Assembly (NCBI GenBank): GCA_949127645.1
Contig: CASBQM010000543.1
Coordinates: 1-8,087 of the forward strand
Direction: 5' to 3'
DNA: 8,087 nucleotides
Source: Synechococcales cyanobacterium PMM_0036
GTDB taxonomy: Bacteria; Cyanobacteriota; Cyanobacteriia; Elainellales; Elainellaceae
The notes under the pieces are model-generated. The model was not told the DNA's origin and ran no database searches. It was given only the letters and a program-made list of their open reading frames with translations. Shown here one piece after another: positions 1 through 5,358 of the stretch. The stretch's first letter is position 1; every line of letters begins with the position of its first letter. The translations under genes and the position numbers were made by a program.

Positions 1-138
1 GGCAATGTTGAATCCCAGCGCTTTTAGCTCCTCGATGATTTCCACCGCTAGTTGCGGTTTGGTTTTGTACTCATCGCCTGCCTTGAGTCGAGACCGAGGT
101 TTGAAGACTTTGAACAGCAACGGATAGGTGATCCCTAC

Positions 139-162
139 GCCTTTGGCGGAGCGAAGCTCTAC
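139..162. repeat. Probable 24-bp palindromic repeat inserted in frame in a transposase
   Basis: The unit GCCTTTGGCGGAGCGAAGCT is followed by CTAC, and another CTAC precedes it at 135-138, so it looks like a small insertion bounded by a 4-bp direct repeat. In the leftward transposase it encodes eight residues (ELRSAKGV). Family members, as I remember them, pass directly from the AYG segment to a GITFPLLF-like one. Deleting the 24 bp gives AYGVVVGITYPLLF, which fits. Sequences with GCGGAGCGAAGC cores are common short dispersed repeats in filamentous cyanobacteria. No second copy was noticed in this window. Confidence 0.45.
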
Positions 163-510
163 AACTACTCCATAGGCGTTGACTGAGACGATGCCGTTGC
201 TCGTTTGTCCCAGGTTGCCGATGTATTGCTTGGCAACATAGTCGGTGCTTGTGCCTTTTTTGGCATCTCCGGTCTCATCAATGCACAACGTCATTGCCCG
301 CTTGCCCATCTGTTGTCGGGTTGCCTCTAATCGTCGTCCTCGCACTTGTTCCACTTGCCACGTCCCATCCCGCAAAAAGTGGTGCAAGCTTTGTCCATCT
401 TTAAGTCCCACTAACGAGTGCAATTTCAGGCAATGTTTTGCGAGGCAACTCACTCAGGATGCCGATATGCTATTGCTTAAAACTCTCGAAGTTCCTCACA
501 TCTCCAAACA

Positions 511-518
511 CACTTCGG
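511..518. repeat. Left copy of IS1 target-site duplication
   Basis: CACTTCGG lies directly outside the left IS1 end and is matched exactly at 1276-1283. With one copy removed, the flanks join into a continuous reading frame of the interrupted transposase, which confirms that this is the insertion scar. Confidence 0.92.
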
Positions 519-543
519 GGCGTTGCATAATAGAGGGATGAAT
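519..543. repeat. IS1 left terminal inverted repeat
   Basis: The 25-bp left end matches the reverse complement of 1251-1275 at 23 positions. The only differences are bases 9-10 (AT here, TG in the inverted right end). Such ends are the binding and cleavage sites of the IS1 transposase. Confidence 0.9.
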
Positions 544-557
544 TGAGGTTAAATCTG

Positions 558-1251
558 ATGCAGTGCCCGGACTGTGACTCCACTCCTATCCGTAAAAATG
601 GATTACGACGCGGTAAACACGCATCACATTTGTGTCGAGTGCTCTCGCCAGTTTATCGATCGCTACGACCCGCCAAAAGACTACAGCGATGCGGTGAAAC
701 GGGAGTGCCTGAAGATGTACGTGAATAGCATGGGATTTCGAGGGATTGAACGGGTCAAAGGGGTGCATCACACCCCCGTGATTTGCTGGCTCAAGCAAGT
801 GGGGCAGCACCTACCCGATGCCTATGTTCCAGAGACTACTCCCCAAGTTGGTGAACTCGATGAGTTGGAAACGTTTGTCGGCTCAAAAAAAAACAAAATC
901 TGGCTATGGACAGCGGTCAACCACCTCACGGCGGGGATTCTGGGCTGGGTGCTAGGTGACCATAGTGGGGAGACATTTAAGCCTTTGTGGGCGATCGTGG
1001 GCGCTTGGAAGTGTTACTTCTATGTCACCGATGGCTGGAGCGTATATCCAGGATTTATTCCAGCAGGAGACCAGATTGTGAGCAAAACGTATAGGACTCG
1101 CGTAGAAGGAGAGAATACAAGATTACGACACTATTTGGCAAGACTGCATCGCAAAACCTTATGCTATTCCAAGTCCGAGGAAATGCTGAGGCACTCAATT
1201 CGATTGCTACTACACTACCTCAAATTTGGAGATGTGCCCGTTCCTACCTGA
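558..1251 (+). pseudogene. IS1-family transposase, frameshifted in the zinc finger
   Basis: This is the DDE transposase of the IS1 element. The ATG at 558 opens MQCPDCDSTPIRKNG, the first CxxC half of an N-terminal zinc finger. The frame then shifts by +1 near 618-622, and the rest reads on as HHICVECSRQF (second CxxC), KRECLKMYVNSMGFRGIERV (helix-turn-helix region), GELDELETFVGSKKNKIW (first catalytic Asp), CYFYVTDGW (second Asp) and VEGENTRLRHYLARLHRKT (catalytic Glu region). Skipping one base gives about 230 residues, which is full length for single-frame members. The catalytic core shows no other lesion. Classical IS1 uses a -1 shift at an A-run further downstream; this one is +1 with no obvious slippery site, so mutation or a sequencing error is more likely than programmed frameshifting. 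Even so, the only start codon in frame with the finger is the ATG at 558. Confidence 0.9.
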
Positions 1252-1275
1252 TTCATCCCTCTATTCAGCAACGCC
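1251..1275. repeat. IS1 right terminal inverted repeat
   Basis: This is the right end of the IS1 element, the inverted match (23 of 25) of 519-543. Its first base is also the last base of the transposase TGA stop. Confidence 0.9.
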
Positions 1276-1283
1276 CACTTCGG
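1276..1283. repeat. Right copy of IS1 target-site duplication
   Basis: CACTTCGG repeats 511-518 exactly and adjoins the right IS1 end. Beyond it, to 1345, lies the detached N-terminus of the interrupted leftward transposase. Confidence 0.92.
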
Positions 1284-1351
1284 TAGCGATCGCCATAGCC
1301 ATCGATAAACCTGACGGTGGCAATAGGCAGTCGTAATTCTTTCATCACAGC

Positions 1352-1375
1352 AGCTAGAACTCTACCACTCTAGCT
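1352..1375 (-). promoter_or_regulatory. Inverted repeat just upstream of the transposase start
   Basis: AGCTAGA (1352-1358) and TCTAGCT (1369-1375) form a perfect 7-bp stem with a 10-base loop. It ends six bases before the leftward ATG at 1345, so in a leftward transcript it would cover the ribosome-binding region. Insertion sequences often use such structures to block translation from read-through transcripts, which here would come from upp. It could instead be part of the upp terminator or the IS end. No T-run follows on the leftward strand. Confidence 0.35.
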
Positions 1376-1408
1376 TAATTAATTCTTGCCAAAGTAACAA
1401 AAGAGAGA

Positions 1409-2044
1409 TTACTTAGTTCCATAGAGCCGATCGCCCGCATCGCCTAAACCCGGAATGATGTAGCCATGACTATCTAGACCTGCGTCGATCGCTGCCGTAA
1501 AAATGGGTATATCCGGGTGCTGCTCATGAAAATGCTCAATGCCTTCGGGGGCAGCCAGCAAACAGACAAACTTGATAGATGCCGGATTGGCTTCCTTGAG
1601 GCGATCGACTGCGGCAACTGCCGAGTTTCCGGTTGCCAGCATGGGATCGACCACCAGCATATCGCGCTGCTCTACGTCGGGCGGCAATTTGAAGTAGTAT
1701 TCGATCGCCATCAGTGTAGTTGGCTCACGATACAGCCCGATATGCCCCACTTTTGCAGTCGGAATCAGCTCAATCATGCCGTCTAGTAAGCCTTGCCCCG
1801 CCCGCAAAATTGAGACAATCACCATCTTTTTATCGGCGGCAAGCATGGGCGCGTTCATCTCGGCAAGCGGCGTTTGAATTGACTCGTATTTCAGAGGCAA
1901 ATCTCGCGTCACTTCATAAGCCAACAGCATTGAAATTTCCTTCAGCAATCGGCGGAAATCCTGCGTATTGGTTTCTACCAAACGCATAATAGTCAGCTTG
2001 TGTTGTATTAACGGATGCTTAATTAAAAAAACTTCGGCAGGCAT
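1409..2044 (-). CDS. upp: Uracil phosphoribosyltransferase
   Basis: This cytoplasmic salvage enzyme converts uracil and phosphoribosyl pyrophosphate (PRPP) into UMP and pyrophosphate. The protein is 211 residues, close to the usual 208-210. The opening VFLIKHPLIQHKLTIMR (5-21) is characteristic of the family and supports the ATG at 2044, although no clear Shine-Dalgarno sequence precedes it. Visible motifs are VSILRAGQGLLDGM (77-90), the PRPP-binding loop MLVVDPMLATGNSA (129-142) and the uracil-binding C-terminus GYIIPGLGDAGDRLYGT (194-210). All expected motifs are intact. The gene lies 100 bp downstream of the oxygenase gene on the same strand, with the interrupted transposase beginning 64 bp beyond its stop. 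It is probably a housekeeping gene at the border of the polysaccharide cluster, not a member of it. Confidence 0.97.
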   Translation of the reverse strand: MPAEVFLIKHPLIQHKLTIMRLVETNTQDFRRLLKEISMLLAYEVTRDLPLKYESIQTPLAEMNAPMLAADKKMVIVSILRAGQGLLDGMIELIPTAKVGHIGLYREPTTLMAIEYYFKLPPDVEQRDMLVVDPMLATGNSAVAAVDRLKEANPASIKFVCLLAAPEGIEHFHEQHPDIPIFTAAIDAGLDSHGYIIPGLGDAGDRLYGTK

Positions 2045-2145
2045 GGTGATGATCGGCTCATTTATCCCAACTTTACCCCAATTGAGAGAAATCCGTTGAG
2101 ATAAATCTGTGGACAGGTAGATAGCGAGAAGGATATTCTTATAGG

Positions 2146-3132
2146 CTAGTTTTGGCTTTTAGGCATCTGCTTTGCCAACCAAGGCAACTGATCAAACCAA
2201 TAGACACAATCTCGTTCCTGAGCAGAAGCATTTTGAGTTAGGTAGTCGAGATCTGAGCGCGAGAGGTGCGATCGCCGACAGAAATAGGGATTGCGAGGGC
2301 GGCGGCTAAAGTAGCTGAAAAAAATAGCAGTTCTGTTATGGTGAGTGGGCGGTTTTCCACGATGATAATACAGGGCAGTATCAACAAAAATAACGGTGCC
2401 AGCACTGCCAACTAATGTTCTAATGCAGTCATTTTTTGCACCAGACAATAGCGCTTTTAGCTCTTTGTCAGAAAGTAATTTGTATTGATGTTGAAACAGG
2501 CTATAGACAGGCGAATTAGCCGTTGGTTGCAAGCATTCAAAGGGACCGCCCTCTGTTTGTACATTGTTTAAATAAACGCAGACTTTAAGCATTCGTCGAT
2601 CTTCTCGATCTTTATGCCAGGTTCTTACTCCTGTCTCTTTACCATCTGCATGGCTACGCACAAATAGCAGTCCATCGTAACCTACTGGAAGCTGTAGATA
2701 ATTCTCAACGATGCTTAAAATCTTTTCACTTAAGCCCCACCGAAATATTTCTTCATGCTGCAAGAGCTGAGCCGCATTTGCTAAGACTTCATGCTTGCTG
2801 CCATGCTCTGGTGAAGCTGCGCGCTCAGCTAGCTCCTGCGAAACGGCTTGGGCTGCCGCTAAAAACTTTTCGGTATGAGGAATATTGAGTGCTGCTAAGG
2901 ACGAAACATAAACACCCGTTTGTCTTATTCTCTCAACGATCGCCATATCTGCTGAGCTGAGCGTAGAGATCTGGTTTTCATGCTGCTTTATATACTTTTG
3001 ATAGCGCGGATAAAGGATGTTTTTTTCAATAATAGGTAACTTTGAAATATTCCAAATGGTCTTAGCAGGTAATGAAGAAATACGTTTAGACCACCAGCTA
3101 CAGCTATCGCGTAACGCTACTAAGATATTCAT
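2146..3132 (-). CDS. PhyH-type Fe(II)/2-oxoglutarate-dependent oxygenase
   Basis: This 328-residue protein has the double-stranded beta-helix oxygenase signature. WHKDRED supplies the HxD iron ligands (H173, D175). YYHRGKPP supplies the distal histidine (H257), and R267 in NRTAIFFSY, ten residues later, fits the 2-oxoglutarate carboxylate anchor. GGPFECLQP (195-203) and AGTVIFVDTALYYH (244-257) are typical PhyH-superfamily segments. Residues 1-60 are a basic, Trp-rich extension (SWWSKR, YPRYQKYIKQ) without a recognisable domain; no convincing signal peptide is seen. The family hydroxylates small molecules and sometimes sugar or lipid moieties, but the substrate here cannot be read from the sequence. 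It lies on the same strand as, and downstream of, the GT26 gene, with a 377-bp gap, so co-transcription is uncertain. A role in modifying a cell-surface glycan is a guess from location only. Confidence 0.85.
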   Translation of the reverse strand: MNILVALRDSCSWWSKRISSLPAKTIWNISKLPIIEKNILYPRYQKYIKQHENQISTLSSADMAIVERIRQTGVYVSSLAALNIPHTEKFLAAAQAVSQELAERAASPEHGSKHEVLANAAQLLQHEEIFRWGLSEKILSIVENYLQLPVGYDGLLFVRSHADGKETGVRTWHKDREDRRMLKVCVYLNNVQTEGGPFECLQPTANSPVYSLFQHQYKLLSDKELKALLSGAKNDCIRTLVGSAGTVIFVDTALYYHRGKPPTHHNRTAIFFSYFSRRPRNPYFCRRSHLSRSDLDYLTQNASAQERDCVYWFDQLPWLAKQMPKSQN

Positions 3133-3509
3133 ATTTTTCTAGTGAAATTGAGAGCAATTTTTTACAAAAAGCGCTTAGGTCAAAAGCTCACGTCTAACAG
3201 TGAGGGCGGTTTGAGCTTTTTGGTCAATCAGCCTCTATTAGTAGAATCCTTGAAAACTAGGATTTTTAAAAGTGAAACAGCAGTAATGGCAATGTCAACT
3301 AATTCATTAATACTTGAAGTGCTGATAGGCTTATTGGAAAGACTTATTAGGTAGACAATGCGCGAGAGTAGCGAGATATTTGTGGCGATCGCCCAAAGTC
3401 AACCCTTCTAAAAACCAGCAATCTTTAATCGCCAATTCTTAGCAGAGCGAACGGAGAACTAATCATAGAATTGATTAACAAAAGCTATTACTTACCGTAG
3501 CTCAGTCAT
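3133..3509. other. Intergenic gap between GT26 and oxygenase genes
   Basis: This 377-bp stretch holds no gene I can support. A rightward 70-codon frame from a GTG at 3142 to 3354 matches no family I recognise and has no ribosome-binding site. The gap contains one HIP1 octamer (3385-3392), the nested inverted repeats at 3181-3222 and a weak AT-rich stem (TAATCA at 3460-3465, TGATTA at 3472-3477) just past the GT26 stop. The leader and promoter of the oxygenase gene would be expected here, but no clear -35/-10 pair is seen. Confidence 0.6.
3181..3222 (-). promoter_or_regulatory. Two mutually exclusive hairpins upstream of the oxygenase gene
   Basis: CAAAAGCTCA (3181-3190) can pair with TGAGCTTTTTG (3212-3222, one bulged base). 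The same CTCAC (3187-3191) can instead pair with the nearer GTGAG (3200-3204). The pair of alternatives lies 50-90 bases before the leftward ATG at 3132, within the expected leader. The arrangement resembles an attenuator or a weak terminator, but this is inferred from complementarity alone. Confidence 0.3.
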
Positions 3510-4313
3510 TCATAGGTAGCGCGAATAATCCGATCTCACTTTTCGGAGAGATCTCATCCAGTTAGCTAACACTTGCTTACTCGCTAAATAGAGAAAAGGA
3601 GGTATGGTTGCAAAGTAACGCCGCCATAGTCTACGGGGTTCTTGAAGCAATCGGTAGAGCCATTCTAAACCTGCTCTTCTAACCCAATTAGGTGCCCATT
3701 TGTGAATGCCAGCATAGACCGGAAACACCCCCCCTAAGCCCAGCATGACTGCCTCAACTTTTCCCTGATGCTGACTCATCCATATTTCTTGCTTAGGACA
3801 GCCTAACGACACTAGCACCAGTCTGGCACCGCTCTCATTGATCTTTTGCACCATTGCCTCATCTTCTTCTGAAGTTAGGGGTCGAAAGGGCAAAGACTGC
3901 ATATCAGCAACCTGAAGATCAGGAAATTCTTCACAGAGATTCTTCTGCATTCGCTCTAAAATATCTGGCTTGGAGCCTAGAAAAAACACGCTGATACCTT
4001 CAGCAGAAGCCTGTTTACATAAGGCTAAGAAAATATCCATTCCAGCGACTCGATCCTGATGCGGCACACCCACGAGCTTCATCAGCCAAACGAGTGGCAT
4101 ACCGTCGGGAGTCACCATATCGGCTGCTTCTAATACAGAAGCAAATGTTGGATCAGTATGTGCTTCCATCAGCATATGCACATTGGCAACGCAGACGTAT
4201 TTACTGAGACGGGCGCTAGCCCATTTCATCATTAGACTGATCTGAGCATCAAAGGGCAGGGCGGTGACAGGAAATCCAATTACATTTTGGATAGGGGGAA
4301 ATGCCTCTAACAT
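3510..4313 (-). CDS. WecG/TagA/CpsF-family glycosyltransferase (GT26)
   Basis: This 267-residue enzyme belongs to the GT26 family, which moves an N-acetylhexosamine (ManNAc or ManNAcA in the studied WecG and TagA enzymes) from a UDP-sugar to a membrane lipid-linked acceptor. Visible in order are VCVANVHMLMEA (40-51), PDGMPLVW with the presumed catalytic Asp (D70), RVAGMD (88-93), VFFLGSKP (109-116), VSLGCPKQEIWMS (168-180), GLGGVFPVYAG (192-202) and the C-terminal WAPNWVRRAGLEWLYRL plus EPRRLWRRY (206-233). That basic tail is the appendage that places these enzymes at the membrane. Length is normal and all motifs are present. The ATG at 4313 is preceded by no strong Shine-Dalgarno sequence. 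The divergent GT4 and Wzc-like genes support a role in exopolysaccharide or O-antigen-like repeat-unit assembly. The exact sugar cannot be assigned. Confidence 0.93.
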   Translation of the reverse strand: MLEAFPPIQNVIGFPVTALPFDAQISLMMKWASARLSKYVCVANVHMLMEAHTDPTFASVLEAADMVTPDGMPLVWLMKLVGVPHQDRVAGMDIFLALCKQASAEGISVFFLGSKPDILERMQKNLCEEFPDLQVADMQSLPFRPLTSEEDEAMVQKINESGARLVLVSLGCPKQEIWMSQHQGKVEAVMLGLGGVFPVYAGIHKWAPNWVRRAGLEWLYRLLQEPRRLWRRYFATIPPFLYLASKQVLANWMRSLRKVRSDYSRYL

Positions 4314-4352
4314 ATTTTTGTAAGGCTTACCTATTGAAGAAGGTGTACATGT

Positions 4353-4382
4353 GTCCGAAATGCCAGCGTCTGAAATGCAAGC
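4353..4382. repeat. Two-copy 15-bp tandem repeat upstream of the GT26 gene
   Basis: GTCCGAAATGCCAGC (4353-4367) is followed directly by GTCTGAAATGCAAGC (4368-4382), with 13 of 15 bases identical. It lies 40-69 bp upstream of the leftward start, where an activator or repressor could bind as a direct-repeat dimer. A simple slippage duplication is equally possible. Confidence 0.5.
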
Positions 4383-4384
4383 AA

Positions 4385-4398
4385 AAGCTTTAAAGCTT
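4385..4398. repeat. 14-bp perfect palindrome
   Basis: AAGCTTTAAAGCTT reads the same on both strands and begins two bases after the tandem repeat at 4353-4382. Its position upstream of the GT26 gene would suit an operator, but no regulator is identified. Confidence 0.4.
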
Positions 4399-4493
4399 CC
4401 CCGGTAGTTAGCAGACCCTTCAGAAAAATTTAGAGTGTTCCGGATAAATCACCTGTGCATTGCAGGATGATTACAATAGCTCTCTTAAGAAAC

Positions 4494-4517
4494 TTTCCTC
4501 AAAAGCTTTTGAGAAAA
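4494..4517. repeat. 16-bp perfect palindrome with extended arms
   Basis: CTCAAAAGCTTTTGAG (4498-4513) is perfectly self-complementary. It extends to 24 bp with one mismatched pair (TTTC on the left, AAAA on the right). It could be an operator or, as a hairpin, a bidirectional transcription stop in the divergent intergenic region. It is AT-rich, so a hairpin would be weak. Confidence 0.45.
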
Positions 4518-5297
4518 AGCTTGAACTCAGCGATCGCTGTTTTGCGATAGCTTTGAGCCGATCGTCCGTAAAAGGAGAATTCTTTTTTAGTTCTCGATCG
4601 CAGCTTAGTTGAGAAGAACCTCTTAAAGCGGCGAAGCAAATGCTAAAGTGCGTAAATCACTGCGTCGGGTAGATGCCTGTTAAATTCTGCAAACAGGGCA
4701 ATAGTAGATGCGCGTACTTATAGGAACCGAGTTCTGTATTAGCCGCCTTCAGCCGATGACTATCCGGAAAGTGACGTAATAACTTAAGGATCACTTCGGT
4801 AAGTTGCATCGATGGGGCGAAGAGGTAGACAACCCCAAAGCAACCCTCAAGAAAAACCACAAGATATAAGCTTTTATCTAGAGTCATCAGTACATACACT
4901 GTCATGGAATGCTTGAAGATGCAAGGGAAGATAGCGTAGCTGCCACCGTTTCTTACGAAAGATTTACACGTGTCTTCAAAGTGTGTGTCTAGGTTGAACT
5001 TTGCAGGCTTTAAAGATTTGTGACGAAGAGGAAGCTGTTCAGATAATGCAGCCTTGATTCTGGATTGACCTTATAACTATTTATTCAATCTTCATATAAA
5101 TCTACGTGATTCCTCTAAAGGAGCATGAATAGCTTTATAGACCAGCAGCAGATCTGAGAATTTACTGATGTTTGTATTACAGATGCATCAAGGCAATTAG
5201 TGTCATTGCAACTATAGGCTGCCACAGATCGTTCTTAGATTGTCAAAGCAGTTGTGGAAGTGCTGAATATAGTGCAGAAGTTTTGGGGTAGCTACCG

Positions 5298-5325
5298 ATG
5301 CTTTTTCATCCTTTTGCAAAAGCAT
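5298..5325 (+). promoter_or_regulatory. 8-bp inverted repeat in the GT4 leader or promoter
   Basis: ATGCTTTT (5298-5305) and AAAAGCAT (5318-5325) form a perfect 8-bp inverted repeat with a 12-base spacer, 33 bp before the GT4 start. It could be a dimeric operator or an RNA hairpin near the start. Function is inferred from position only. Confidence 0.35.
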
Positions 5326-5358
5326 TAGATTCAGTCGTGTAGTTAGAGCCGCAAACTT

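Larger units (their letters stand above)
519..1275 (+). mobile_element. Complete IS1-family insertion sequence
   Basis: This is a 757-bp element, close to the 768 bp of classical IS1. Both ends start GGCGTTGC and continue, after two differing bases, with AATAGAGGGATGAAT, giving 25-bp terminal inverted repeats with 23 matches. The duplicated target CACTTCGG sits directly outside both ends, and IS1 elements usually duplicate 8-9 bp. The only cargo is one IS1-type transposase reading rightward, whose stop codon overlaps the first base of the right repeat. The element landed in the leftward transposase gene, so this is an IS within an IS. Intact ends and a perfect duplication suggest a fairly recent insertion. 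Confidence 0.93.
1..1345 (-). pseudogene. IS701-like DDE transposase, 5' part, split by an IS1 element
   Basis: This is the N-terminal part of a cut-and-paste transposase that reads leftward from an ATG at 1345 and leaves the window at position 1. Removing the IS1 element (519-1275) and one copy of its target duplication joins the two pieces into one frame. That frame reads MKELRLPIATVRF, then DGYGDRYRSVFGDVRNFESF, which is typical of the family start. Further along are SELPRKTLPEIAL, QSLHHFL, CIDETGDAKKG (first catalytic Asp), YVAKQYIGNLG and YPLLFKVFKP. The copy is dead. It has the IS1 insertion in about codons 21-24, an amber TAG at 470-472 (codon 37) and one extra base near 412. It also carries an apparent in-frame 24-bp insertion at 139-162. 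About 193 codons are visible, against roughly 400 for the family; the rest, with the far IS end, lies outside. Transposase identity is secure. The IS701 versus IS4 label comes from motif memory and is less sure. Confidence 0.82.
4314..5358. other. Long non-coding region between divergent glycosyltransferases
   Basis: This 1,045-bp stretch separates two genes that point away from each other and should hold both promoters. The longest frame (leftward, 4657-4905, 82 codons) has no ribosome-binding site and no recognisable family, so I do not call it a gene. Signals seen are a 15-bp tandem repeat (4353-4382), palindromes at 4385-4398 and 4498-4513, CAGCGATCGCTG at 4528-4539, ACACGTGT at 4966-4973, and an 8-bp inverted repeat at 5298-5325. 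AAGCTT occurs five times. The right half (5040-5130) is AT-rich. No convincing -35/-10 pair was found; TTGACC at 5065 and TATAAA at 5095 are 24 bases apart, which is too far. Confidence 0.6.

Noticed and set aside
245..541. Rightward 98-codon open frame
   Set aside because: It is antisense to the recognisable leftward transposase, crosses the IS1 left end, and its Cys/Ser/Arg-rich product matches no family I know.
1286..1293. GCGATCGC as a regulatory site
   Set aside because: It is a HIP1 octamer, found at five places here and very common across cyanobacterial genomes, so it says more about the phylum than about local control.
3142..3354. Rightward 70-codon frame from a GTG
   Set aside because: It has no ribosome-binding site and no recognisable domain, overlaps the presumed oxygenase leader, and its composition looks non-coding.
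4657..4905. Leftward 82-codon frame from an ATG
   Set aside because: It has no Shine-Dalgarno sequence, no known family and no neighbour in register. It is possible but unsupported without a conserved homologue.
5065..5100. Possible sigma-70 promoter (TTGACC and TATAAA)
   Set aside because: The spacing is 24 bases, well outside the usual 16-18.
5125..5154. AAAGGAG followed by a 10-codon frame at 5125
   Set aside because: The purine run is only one base from the ATG, too close for normal initiation, and the product is too short to judge.
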